From assembly GCA_937967465.1 (NCBI GenBank), contig CALBSW010000051.1, forward strand, positions 1-12,742: a stretch of DNA of 12,742 nt, read 5' to 3'. Shown here piece after piece: positions 1 through 6,849 of the stretch. Numbering within the stretch: the first letter of the stretch is position 1; every line of letters begins with the position of its first letter. The notes under the pieces were generated by a model, which had not been told where the DNA came from, made no database searches, and worked only from the letters and a program-made list of their open reading frames with translations. This DNA is from an uncultured Flavobacteriales bacterium. GTDB taxonomy: Bacteria; Bacteroidota; Bacteroidia; Flavobacteriales_D; Sanyastnellaceae. A program made the position numbers and the translations under genes.

Positions 1-209
1 TGGCCCGCAAGCGGGCGCTGTCGGCAAAATGGGCGCGGATGGACGGGATGTCCTCGTTGTCGAAGTCGCGGATGAGGGCGCGGGCGGTTTCGCAGTTCTG
101 CTCAAACAAGGCGTCCGCAGAGGCCACGGTGGCGGCGTCACCGCCATCGGCAGGCGGCGTGCAGGCGGCGAGGAGTGCCAAAGGCAAAAGGAACAGCAGT
201 CGGGTCATG
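1..209 (-). CDS. Putative lipoprotein, N-terminal part only (cut by window start)
   Basis: The minus-strand ATG at 209-207 opens a frame that stays open to the window edge, giving 69 full codons. The product starts MTRLLFLLPLALLAAC, a short basic N-region, a leucine-rich core and an LAAC lipobox. Cleavage before Cys16 and lipid attachment are therefore expected, placing the protein in the outer or inner membrane facing the periplasm. After a Gly/Ala/Asp-rich linker the visible part contains FEQNCETARALIRDFDNED and then HFADSARL. This loosely resembles the first helices of NTF2/SnoaL-like domains, but that is a guess because the rest is missing. The gene lies 114 bp downstream of the propeller gene on the same strand and could have its own promoter. 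The signal peptide is clear; the function is unknown. Confidence 0.75.
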
Positions 210-231
210 GTCAGGGGTTTGATTCGGTCTC

Positions 232-239
232 AAACTAAG
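232..239 (-). promoter_or_regulatory. Possible -7 box upstream of the lipoprotein gene
   Basis: The minus strand reads TTAGTTTG, which matches the Bacteroidota -7 consensus TAnnTTTG at five of six fixed positions. It lies 22 nt upstream of the ATG at 209. I see no convincing -33 element, so this is weak. Confidence 0.3.
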
Positions 240-323
240 CCCATTCCTCGCGCCCTGAGAACGGCCCCTGAGCATCCTTCAACATCCCGTGCTGCGTTGT
301 TCAGCAGGGCGTGTTTCCGAGGC

Positions 324-1760
324 TCAGTGCACCAACCGGATCTGCCGGCCGCCGACGTGCAGGAACAGGACGCCGGACGGTGTGCCGTCCCAACCTGAGA
401 TCCGGCCCGACTCCGGGACCCGGCCTTCTCCGACGGTGCGACCCGAAGGATCGGTGACCAGAAACGGGGAGCCGGGCTCTACCCCCTCCACCGTGAAGGC
501 GCCCGAGAATGGGTTGGGGAACACCCGGAGGCCCACCTCAACCTGTGTCGACAACGCGGAGACTTGAGGCTCGGCGATGCGCATGACGCCCACCTCGGTG
601 TCGCCGCCGGCATCGGTGTCATTGAACACCACATACCCGCCGTCGATCAGGCAGCCGTACTCGGTGGCGGTGTTGACCCCGCCCTGGCAGAAGACGGCGC
701 TGTTCAAGATGTCCCCGTCTCCATTGACCTTGAGCATCCAGCCGTTCCAGACGTCGGAGGATTCGAAGGGGGCCATCTGCTCGCTGTACCCGCTCTCGTC
801 GCCGGTCCCGCCGAAGAGGTAGACGCCCGTTTCGTCGGCCTTCACGCCGTAGAGCTCGTTGCGGATGTGGGACAGGCTGTACCCGCGGGGGTTCGCGTAG
901 TGCTCGACCCATTGGAGCTGGCCGGTGAGGTCCACCTTGATGCAGCTGAAATCGAAGGGATCCCCCGCCCCGGGCCGGCCGCGATGGCCGCCGTAGTAGA
1001 GGTGCGCGCCGTCGGTGGCGAGGTCGTAGGGAATGATGTCAGCGGTGCCGGCCAGCGGCGCCTGCCACAGCGTGGACCCCGTGGTGGTGAGGGCCGTGAT
1101 GCCGAGGTCGGCGTCCCATTCGGCTGTGGCGCAGTACAAGGTTTCGTCCAATTCGGCCACGGCGAGCACGTATTCCGAACCAGCGATGTCCTGCGACCAG
1201 ATCTGGGCGCCGTCGGCCGGGTGAACCTTGACCACATTGCCCGCTCCGGCATACACGACGAAAATGGTGCCCGCCTCATCGCCGCCGGTGAAGCCCGCGC
1301 CGTAGAGCATCCCGTCCGAGCCCACGGTGGCCATGCGGATTCCGTCATAGCCGCCGCTGGACGCGGCGTACGTCTTGGACCAGACGGTGCTCCCGTCGGC
1401 CCCATCGAGCCGGGCCATCCACCGCTCCTGGCTGTCGCCGATGCCACCGGTCACGATGTAGTCGGGACCATCGGCCGCTTCATAGACGGCGATCCCGAAG
1501 CCCACCGTCCCCTCGATGCTGCGGGACCAGAGTAGTGCACCCGTCTCCCCATCGATGCGGTGCACCCGCGTCATGTCTTCCGGCATGAACACGAGGCCGA
1601 TGTGGCCTTCACTGTCGGCCACACCGCGGTTGACCTTGCCCGCAGGCCCTTGCGTGTACACACTCTCCCAGACGATGTCGGCGTTGTAGGTCGACGATTC
1701 CGGCACCACCTGCGCGTGGAGCAACAGGGGAAAACACGCGCAAAGCAGAAGACATCTCAT
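324..1760 (-). CDS. T9SS-secreted beta-propeller-like protein with type A sorting domain
   Basis: The product has 478 residues. I chose the ATG at 1760 because it opens a signal peptide (MRCLLLCACFPLLLHAQ); the 26 extra upstream codons encode no sensible leader. The body carries several loosely repeated segments of the kind GALLWSRSI, STVWSKTY, AQIWSQDI, STLWQAPL and LQWVEHY, each after a Gly/Asp-rich turn. This resembles quinoprotein-like or PQQ-repeat beta-propellers, though nothing shows cofactor binding. From about residue 413 a T9SS type A sorting domain follows: VFPNPFSG, then VTDPSGRTV, then GVLFLHVGGRQIRLVH at the end. The protein should cross the inner membrane by Sec and the outer membrane by T9SS, then be released or anchored at the surface. 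Its substrate or partner is unknown; the propeller may act in binding or adhesion. Confidence 0.85.
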   Translation of the reverse strand: MRCLLLCACFPLLLHAQVVPESSTYNADIVWESVYTQGPAGKVNRGVADSEGHIGLVFMPEDMTRVHRIDGETGALLWSRSIEGTVGFGIAVYEAADGPDYIVTGGIGDSQERWMARLDGADGSTVWSKTYAASSGGYDGIRMATVGSDGMLYGAGFTGGDEAGTIFVVYAGAGNVVKVHPADGAQIWSQDIAGSEYVLAVAELDETLYCATAEWDADLGITALTTTGSTLWQAPLAGTADIIPYDLATDGAHLYYGGHRGRPGAGDPFDFSCIKVDLTGQLQWVEHYANPRGYSLSHIRNELYGVKADETGVYLFGGTGDESGYSEQMAPFESSDVWNGWMLKVNGDGDILNSAVFCQGGVNTATEYGCLIDGGYVVFNDTDAGGDTEVGVMRIAEPQVSALSTQVEVGLRVFPNPFSGAFTVEGVEPGSPFLVTDPSGRTVGEGRVPESGRISGWDGTPSGVLFLHVGGRQIRLVH

Positions 1761-1764
1761 GGGC

Positions 1765-1772
1765 ACAAGGTA
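1765..1772 (-). promoter_or_regulatory. Possible -7 box next to the propeller gene start
   Basis: The minus strand reads TACCTTGT, separated from the ATG at 1760 only by GCCC. It matches TAnnTTTG at four of six fixed positions. The same arrangement precedes the esterase gene. If real, transcription would begin at or very near the start codon. Confidence 0.35.
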
Positions 1773-1883
1773 GCCGCCCACACGTCCCGTAGGAAAAGTC
1801 TGACACACCAGCCTCCACGGCGTTCTGAAAAACAGCACCTTGGGTCAAATCAAACGCAGGCACCCTGTGCCTCACACACCATC

Positions 1884-2342
1884 ATGGAAAATGAAATGCT
1901 GATCCCCATGGCCTTGGCCGGGATCTTCACGGCGCTGGCCGTGTTCGGCGTCGTCCGACGCAACCCTCTGTTTGTCCGCCTGGGATACTTCCTCTTTGGC
2001 GGCATGATTGTCACCTTCAATGCCCTCGGCCTCCTGGCCGGTGAGGTCATGTACGAAGGCGGCGTCATGGAAATCATGTCCATTGGCATCTTCCTGTGCC
2101 AGACCATCATCGCCTACCCCGTGGTGCCGGACGATGTGGACTTCAACCATCCGGCCATCAAGACGATGGGGCTGCGCATCACGCTCACCCTCTTCATCAT
2201 CAATGCCACGGCCGTATGGATGGTCCTGTCCATGCCGGAGTTCCCGCGAATCGCTGGCCTCTTCCACGGCATCCTCGCCCTCATCATGGGCATGCGGATG
2301 GTGATGATCGCCACGGGCCAGAACCCGCCGGTGCACAAGTGA
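1884..2342 (+). CDS. Small five-helix membrane protein, unknown function
   Basis: The product has 152 residues. The frame is open far upstream, but the ATG at 1884 is the first sensible start, since the upstream codons lie across the divergent signal-peptide gene and read as arginine/histidine-rich noise. Hydrophobic segments lie at about residues 5-24, 33-55, 62-81, 97-116 and 123-144, with a polar loop (PDDVDFNHPAIK) between the third and fourth. The last helix is methionine-rich (ALIMGMRMVMIATG). I do not recognise a family or any catalytic motif. It is a single-gene unit, divergent from the propeller gene and convergent with the esterase, ending at a strong terminator. An inner-membrane location is expected. 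An earlier ATG-rich start is excluded by the lack of any hydrophobic or conserved-looking leader. Confidence 0.75.
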   Translation: MENEMLIPMALAGIFTALAVFGVVRRNPLFVRLGYFLFGGMIVTFNALGLLAGEVMYEGGVMEIMSIGIFLCQTIIAYPVVPDDVDFNHPAIKTMGLRITLTLFIINATAVWMVLSMPEFPRIAGLFHGILALIMGMRMVMIATGQNPPVHK

Positions 2343-2364
2343 TCCACCGCAACATTTGACCACA

Positions 2365-2394
2365 AAAAAGGGGCAGCCGTGGCTGCCCCTTTTT
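2365..2394. terminator. Bidirectional intrinsic terminator
   Basis: An 8-bp stem GGGGCAGC/GCTGCCCC closes a CGTG loop (2370-2389). It is flanked by an A-run (2364-2369) and a T-run (2390-2394) that extend the stem. It lies between the convergent ends of the membrane-protein gene (stop 2342) and the esterase gene (stop 2413), so it can end transcription from both sides. Confidence 0.9.
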
Positions 2395-2412
2395 CATGCG
2401 CGCTGACCACGG

Positions 2413-3591
2413 TCACTTGACAACCCGAAACCGCTGGGAACCGGCCTCGAGGACGTAAATCCCGGCCGGCAAGCCTTCGAGGCCGTCGATGCGGCCTTGG
2501 CCGTCCGTTACCCCGCTGCGCACCACCTGACCGGACAGGGTCATCATCGTGTACAGCGCAGGCTGACCGCCCAGCCCCTCGAGGACCAGCCGGTGCTCAA
2601 AGGGGTTGGGCGACACCTGGATCAACGCCCCATCGCGGTCCGTCACCGCGCTGACCGCACTGCAACCGTCATGGAAGAACTCCCAAAGGATGCGGCTGGG
2701 CGAGACGCCGTCCATGTCCTGGCTGAACCAGACGTGGTCGCCGGGCGCGCCGAATTCCTGCTCCACCGTGTAGAGGGACAAGCACGTGCCGCCGTTGCCG
2801 CCGGTATAGGCGTCGTGGACAACGTCACCGCCATTGAGCGACGCAGTGGTCTGGCTGGCCGAGGGAATGCCGTTGTGGTCGAGCCAGAGGTCCACCACGT
2901 CGGCCACGGAGGCATACCATTCATTGCCGTTGTAAGGCAACACGTAGTCGCCGACCCCATGGAAGACGATCACCGGGACGGGATGGGCCGGATCGCAGCT
3001 GCCCGCATCGTCCAGCATCGCCCCGGACATCACGCCGACGCCGGCCACCATGTCCCCGCGGGTGCACCCCACGCTGTAGGCCATCATGCCACCATTGCTG
3101 TAGCCCGCCACGTAAACTTCTCCGGCAGCCACATTGTGGTCCGCGGCAACGTCCGCGATGAGCTGTTGGGTGAAGTAGACGTCGTTGTCATACAGGTGAT
3201 CTCCGGTTCCGTTGCCCGGCTCCCAATACGTCGACTCCTTCGACGGCCGGTAGGCGCCCTGCGGGTAAGCCACGAGGAACCCCTCTTCATCGGCCAGCGC
3301 ATTGAACCCGAGCCCCTGCCCGAGATACTCCTCCCAATACGAGGCACAATCCCCGAAGCCGTGGTAGACAATGACGAGCGGGTGGGCCTCCGCGGGATCA
3401 TATCCGGCAGGCACATGCAGGATGTACTCCCGCGACACCGTTTCCCCGTCTCCTCCCGTGGTCGGATAGGTCTCGGAAAACGACCGGTAACCCGGATGCG
3501 CGCAATTCAGGGTGCACACGGTGTCCGGCGTGGCCTGGGCCATCGCACCAAGCGACAAGGCCAGCGCAATCAAGCTGAGGAGATGCTTCAT
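2413..3591 (-). CDS. T9SS-secreted PHB depolymerase / feruloyl-esterase-like alpha/beta hydrolase
   Basis: The product has 392 residues. The ATG at 3591 gives a signal peptide (MKHLLSLIALALSLGAMAQ); the frame is open another 43 codons upstream, but those overlap the divergent promoter region. The catalytic domain spans about residues 50-310. It shows an oxyanion-hole segment VYHGFGDCASYW (His77), the nucleophile elbow GYSNGGMMAY (Ser165), a likely acid in FHGVGDYVLPYNG (Asp215) and a likely His in GDHVW (His286). This order fits the secreted poly(3-hydroxybutyrate) depolymerase/LpqC-like family, which also includes feruloyl and acetylxylan esterases (CE1-like); the sequence does not settle the substrate. 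A T9SS type A sorting domain follows: VSPNPFEHRLVLEGL (from residue 326) and PAGIYVLEAGSQRFRVVK at the end. It probably cleaves polymer esters outside the cell. It is a monocistronic gene ending at the shared terminator. Confidence 0.9.
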   Translation of the reverse strand: MKHLLSLIALALSLGAMAQATPDTVCTLNCAHPGYRSFSETYPTTGGDGETVSREYILHVPAGYDPAEAHPLVIVYHGFGDCASYWEEYLGQGLGFNALADEEGFLVAYPQGAYRPSKESTYWEPGNGTGDHLYDNDVYFTQQLIADVAADHNVAAGEVYVAGYSNGGMMAYSVGCTRGDMVAGVGVMSGAMLDDAGSCDPAHPVPVIVFHGVGDYVLPYNGNEWYASVADVVDLWLDHNGIPSASQTTASLNGGDVVHDAYTGGNGGTCLSLYTVEQEFGAPGDHVWFSQDMDGVSPSRILWEFFHDGCSAVSAVTDRDGALIQVSPNPFEHRLVLEGLGGQPALYTMMTLSGQVVRSGVTDGQGRIDGLEGLPAGIYVLEAGSQRFRVVK

Positions 3592-3595
3592 GGGC

Positions 3596-3603
3596 AGAAG
3601 GTA
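3596..3603 (-). promoter_or_regulatory. Possible -7 box next to the esterase gene start
   Basis: The minus strand reads TACCTTCT followed by GCCC and the ATG at 3591. It is the same arrangement as at the propeller gene and matches TAnnTTTG at four of six fixed positions. It lies in the 52-bp divergent gap shared with the phosphatase gene. Confidence 0.35.
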
Positions 3604-3643
3604 GGATGATTCCGACCATCCTTCCGACCTTGGCGGCGCTCCC

Positions 3644-5008
3644 ATGTTCGGCACGACCTGGTCTACCCTGCGCAACCTCGGCATCGGCCCCTCGACCCCC
3701 TTGTTCGAGGTCCGCAACACGCGTCTGGTGACCTACATCTGCCTGACAAGCGTCGCCGTCACTTCGTTTTATGGTGCGCTATTTCTGGCTCTGGGGGACT
3801 GGATTTCTGCCGTGGTCGACTTCGCCATGGCCGCCTTGTTCAGCGCCCCTCTCATTCTGTTGGCCCGACACCATCTGACCTGGGCCAAATGGTGGCTGAT
3901 CTTCGGTGTGAACCTCGGCACGCTGCTCATCATTCTAGTCTATGGCCCGGCTTACAGCAACGAGCTCTTCTTCGTCCTGACGGCGATGCTCGGGTGCATC
4001 GTGTTCAAGGAGCGTCGCCCAGGCCTGCTGGGCTTCACCGTGGCCATGGCCTTCTACGGCGCCTCAGTGGTCTGCACGCGGCTGTTCGCGCCATGGGTCA
4101 AGCTCGACCCGGCCTACGAAGACCCGCTGCACATCGTCGGTCTCATTTCTGTCGCTGGGGTCGCTTATCTGCTCATGGAGTACATCCGCAGCGAAACCCA
4201 ACAATTCGAGAGCACCATCATCGATGCAAGGGACTCCCTGGAACGGGAGAAATCGCAAGCCTTAGAAAGCCTGCACTACGCGGCCTCCATTCAAAAGGCC
4301 ATCCTGGGCACGAAGCGATCAGCCCTTCAGGCGTTCAAGGACGGCTTTATCCTCTACAAGCCCAAGGACTTCGTGAGCGGTGACTTCTTCTGGTGGGGCG
4401 ACTCGGACGGCGTGAGGATCCTGGCCGCAGCCGACTGCACAGGACACGGTGTGCCCGCCGCTCTCATGACCATCATGGGCCACGACCTGCTCAACGACAT
4501 CGTGCTCCGCCAACACGTCACCGACACGAAGGAGATCCTCCGGGCCCTCGACAATCGGGTGACCGAAAAACTCTCTCTCCACCCAGGATCCAGCATGCAG
4601 GATGGCATGGACATCGCCATCATCGCCATTCACCAACAGGGCCGCGCCATCCAATTCTCCGGCGCCAAAAGCGATCTGTACCTCGTTCAGAGCGGCACCA
4701 TGACCACGACCAAGGGCAGCCGATTCTCCGTGGGCTCCACCCTGTACGAAACGGAGAAGACCTACCCCTCCACGATCCTCGAATACGAGGAAGGCGACCG
4801 GCTCTATCTATTCAGCGATGGCTTCCAAGACCAATTCGGAGGTCCGCGAAACAAGAAGTACCTCCGCAAGCGGTTTCGCGAACTGCTGCGCTCCACGGGG
4901 GACGACGGCATGGCGGCCCAGCGGGCGACCCTCGAAGCCGAATTCAAGGCGTGGCGCGGAGAGGAAGAACAGACCGACGATGTCCTCGTCATCGGCCTTC
5001 AGCTCTGA
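3644..5008 (+). CDS. Membrane-anchored SpoIIE-type PP2C serine/threonine phosphatase
   Basis: The product has 454 residues. Six hydrophobic helices (about 28-50, 56-75, 83-101, 107-121, 126-147 and 163-180) form a membrane sensor or anchor. A short helical linker (about 183-220, ending SLHYAASIQKAIL) leads to a SpoIIE/PP2C catalytic domain. Its metal-binding motifs are intact: FVSGDFFWW (Asp247), AADCTGHGVPAALMT (Asp264 with GHG), LFSDGFQDQFGG (Asp392) and TDDVLVIGLQL (Asp445/446) at the C-terminus. The family dephosphorylates phosphoserine or phosphothreonine proteins, often anti-sigma antagonists, in stress or developmental signalling. No partner kinase, STAS anti-sigma antagonist or sigma factor lies in this window, so the target is unknown. 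The first ATG is used; no Shine-Dalgarno is visible. It is divergent from the esterase gene, 52 bp apart. The membrane part has no domain I can name. Confidence 0.92.
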   Translation: MFGTTWSTLRNLGIGPSTPLFEVRNTRLVTYICLTSVAVTSFYGALFLALGDWISAVVDFAMAALFSAPLILLARHHLTWAKWWLIFGVNLGTLLIILVYGPAYSNELFFVLTAMLGCIVFKERRPGLLGFTVAMAFYGASVVCTRLFAPWVKLDPAYEDPLHIVGLISVAGVAYLLMEYIRSETQQFESTIIDARDSLEREKSQALESLHYAASIQKAILGTKRSALQAFKDGFILYKPKDFVSGDFFWWGDSDGVRILAAADCTGHGVPAALMTIMGHDLLNDIVLRQHVTDTKEILRALDNRVTEKLSLHPGSSMQDGMDIAIIAIHQQGRAIQFSGAKSDLYLVQSGTMTTTKGSRFSVGSTLYETEKTYPSTILEYEEGDRLYLFSDGFQDQFGGPRNKKYLRKRFRELLRSTGDDGMAAQRATLEAEFKAWRGEEEQTDDVLVIGLQL

Positions 5009-5023
5009 GCGCTCAATCCAGAA

Positions 5024-5214
5024 TCAGCGAACGAGCATGATGGTTCCGGTGAGGCGTTCAAAATCCTCACACAGCCCCGTGGCTTCAATCATGTAGACGA
5101 AGAGGTCGTTCATGTGGGACAACCCATCGCCCCGAGGGCTTCCATTCCAATAACGGTCTCCCACGTACCCGGCGTGAACTGGGTGGTGAAGATGGTCAGA
5201 AGCAGGGGTCTCAT
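5024..5214 (-). pseudogene. Possible decayed C-terminal end of a T9SS type B (gliding-motility-associated) protein
   Basis: The 268 bp between the phosphatase gene and the tRNA-Pro terminator have no intact gene. On the minus strand, one frame running into the stop at 5026-5024 reads YWNGSPRGDGLSHMNDLFVY, then MIEATG and finally LTGTIMLVR. This resembles the end of gliding-motility-associated C-terminal domains, whose usual pattern is W-[DN]-G, then D-x-Y/F-V-Y-x-I, then G-x-I-x-L-x-R. Just upstream, a second frame from 5214 reads LLLTIFTTQF, which resembles the preceding strand of that domain but lacks its usual N-R-W-G. That would imply a frameshift and a deletion. No plausible start or signal peptide exists, because the tRNA terminator lies immediately upstream. 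It could be a chance resemblance. Confidence 0.38.
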
Positions 5215-5276
5215 CTGGAAATAATTTCCGGTACGAATCGCCTGGCACCAAGCCATTCACGAATTCAAGGAAAAGA

Positions 5277-5302
5277 AAACGACCCCCGTGAGGAGGTCGT
5301 TT
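5277..5302 (-). terminator. Intrinsic terminator of tRNA-Pro
   Basis: On the minus strand an 11-bp stem (AAACGACCTCC with GGGGGTCGTTT, including one G-T wobble) closes a TCAC loop. The T-rich tract TTTTCTTTT follows. The stem begins 5 nt after the tRNA 3' end and would end the tRNA transcript, with or without read-through from the export operon. Confidence 0.85.
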
Positions 5303-5307
5303 CGATG

Positions 5308-5380
5308 TCGGGACAGCAGGACTCGAACCTGCGATCTCCTGGTCCCAAACCAGGCGCCTTACCAACTGGGCCATGTCCCG
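5308..5380 (-). tRNA. tRNA-Pro (anticodon TGG)
   Basis: The 73-nt cloverleaf starts CGGGACA and ends TGTCCCG plus discriminator A, giving a full 7-bp acceptor stem. The anticodon arm is CCTGG-TTTGGGA-CCAGG with TGG at positions 34-36. The T arm is GCAGG-TTCGAGT-CCTGC. The 3' CCA is not encoded; the next bases are CAT, so it must be added after transcription. A long open frame across this stretch is an artefact of the tRNA. The gene lies 20 nt downstream of the TolC-like gene on the same strand. Confidence 0.96.
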
Positions 5381-5388
5381 AGCGGGCG

Positions 5389-5396
5389 CAAAGATA
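5389..5396 (-). promoter_or_regulatory. -7 box of tRNA-Pro
   Basis: The minus strand reads TATCTTTG, a perfect match to the Bacteroidota -7 consensus TAnnTTTG, 8 nt before the tRNA 5' end. It fits entirely in the 20-nt gap after the TolC-like gene. Any -33 element would lie inside that coding region, and I see no clear TTTG there. This is the best promoter in the window and supports reading the weaker look-alikes the same way. Confidence 0.7.
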
Positions 5397-5400
5397 CACT

Positions 5401-6849
5401 TCAGCTGTCGGCGCGCCACCATTCGAATTCGCGAATGGCGATTTGCGCATCGTACTCCCTTGAGATGGCCGCTTTTCGGGCCTTGACCCAGCTGACCTCG
5501 CGGGCATTGACCCGGAACAAATCCGACTCACCCATCTCCCATTTGGCGCGCTCGGCATCCAAAAGCTGACGGCTCTGATCAGCCGCAAGGTCCGCGGCTT
5601 CTGCCGACGCCACAACGGCAGGCAAGGCCGCTTTGACCGCCGCGAATTGCACTTCCCATTTCCGGGCCATGTCGAGGCGCTTTTGCCGGCGCTTTTCCAG
5701 CTCGGCCTCCGCCTGGGCCACCTCTCCGCGCGCCTTGCGGAGGAAGAGCGGCATCGACACCTTGATGGACGTGGCTTGGCGCTGGGACGGGTCCAGCCCT
5801 GCCCAGTCGGGCCGACTGAACAGCCCCGCATCAGAAGCGGGCAACTCCGGATCCAGTCCAGTCAGCCAATCCATTCGCCCCTCGATGGTGGGACGCAGGC
5901 CCTGTCGCGCAAGGCGAGTCGCGTACCGCTGGAGCACCCACTGCCCTTCCACCTCCACCACGGCGGGATGGCGCTGTGCAGCGGCATCGGGGATGAGAAC
6001 AGCCTGTTGAATGGCTCCTTCCACGCGGGGATCCATGGCCAATGGACCGTCCGACGCCCTGCCGCTCGGTCGTGCGATGGGATCCAAGGCGACGGGGCGT
6101 CCGTTCTCCCACAGCATGGCCTCAACTTTGGCGCGGGCAGAGATGACATTGGACTTGGCCCATTCCAAATCGGACAACCTCCGAGAGAGGATCAGCCCCG
6201 CCTCCACGGTGTCGATGGCCGCCCGGGCACCTTCGCCGACAGCGCGGTTGACTTGGGCCAGTTGGGTGCGGGCCAATGCTGCTGCCTCCAATGACACATC
6301 GAGCTCGGTCTCCGCTTTCCACCAAGACCAATACGCCCGCTGGGCATCGAGGCGCAAGTCCAACTCCATGAGCTGTCGTGCCGCGGCCCCCAGCTCCACG
6401 ATGACTTCTGCCTGACGCAACGCGGTGCGCCGGGCATCGGTGAGAAGCCCCTGCCCCAAATCCACGCGAATGCCAGCCCGCCACTGTCCGCCTTCCGGCA
6501 AAACACGGCTCGCATCCACTCGGGTCCCCTCTGCATCATCTCGGCCAATGACCACATCGATGGGAGAGGCCGTGGGGAGGACGAGATTGGCTTCAGTCAA
6601 CGCGTAGTAGCGGGTCCCATCCCACACCTTTCCCTTCTCCTGACCGCTGAGGACGGGGTCAAACGCACCGCGTGCGCTTTGTTGCTTGGCTCGGGCACCC
6701 TCCTCGATCAACTCGGCCTGCCGGGCAATGGGGTGGTGCGTCAGGACGGCATCCAAGAACACCTGCTCCGTGACCCAAGTCGGCGGCTGGGCAGACATGG
6801 ACAACGTCAGACCGCACAACCAGAAACACGCCACGATGTCACTCCTCAT
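5401..6849 (-). CDS. TolC-family outer-membrane efflux channel
   Basis: The product has 482 residues, within the normal range for outer-membrane efflux proteins. A signal peptide (MRSDIVACFWLCGLTLSMSAQ) opens it. Two long Ala/Glu/Arg-rich helical stretches follow (roughly residues 150-255 and 365-470), separated by beta-type segments such as ALTEANLVLPTA, WRAGIRVDLGQGLLTDARR, TIEGRMDWLTGLDP and ATSIKVSMPLFLRKARGE. This two-repeat helix-and-strand layout is that of the TolC family: a trimeric barrel with a periplasmic alpha-helical tunnel. The start ATG overlaps the stop of the adaptor gene (ATGA, 4 nt), which indicates translational coupling. It is the last gene of the ABC-adaptor-channel operon and would supply the outer-membrane exit for whatever the transporter exports. 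tRNA-Pro follows 20 nt downstream. Confidence 0.9.
   Translation of the reverse strand: MRSDIVACFWLCGLTLSMSAQPPTWVTEQVFLDAVLTHHPIARQAELIEEGARAKQQSARGAFDPVLSGQEKGKVWDGTRYYALTEANLVLPTASPIDVVIGRDDAEGTRVDASRVLPEGGQWRAGIRVDLGQGLLTDARRTALRQAEVIVELGAAARQLMELDLRLDAQRAYWSWWKAETELDVSLEAAALARTQLAQVNRAVGEGARAAIDTVEAGLILSRRLSDLEWAKSNVISARAKVEAMLWENGRPVALDPIARPSGRASDGPLAMDPRVEGAIQQAVLIPDAAAQRHPAVVEVEGQWVLQRYATRLARQGLRPTIEGRMDWLTGLDPELPASDAGLFSRPDWAGLDPSQRQATSIKVSMPLFLRKARGEVAQAEAELEKRRQKRLDMARKWEVQFAAVKAALPAVVASAEAADLAADQSRQLLDAERAKWEMGESDLFRVNAREVSWVKARKAAISREYDAQIAIREFEWWRADS

Noticed and set aside
564..1535. Plus-strand open frame of about 323 codons antisense to the propeller gene
   Set aside because: Shadow frame; the minus strand encodes a full T9SS cargo protein.
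2497..3609. Plus-strand open frame of about 370 codons antisense to the esterase
   Set aside because: The esterase strand has a signal peptide, catalytic residues and sorting domain. This frame is compositionally biased and featureless.
5024..5422. Long minus-strand open frame of about 132 codons across the tRNA-Pro gene
   Set aside because: Its middle is the translated tRNA (MAQLVRR..., a typical artefact), followed by the terminator. Only the last part after about 5214 resembles protein.
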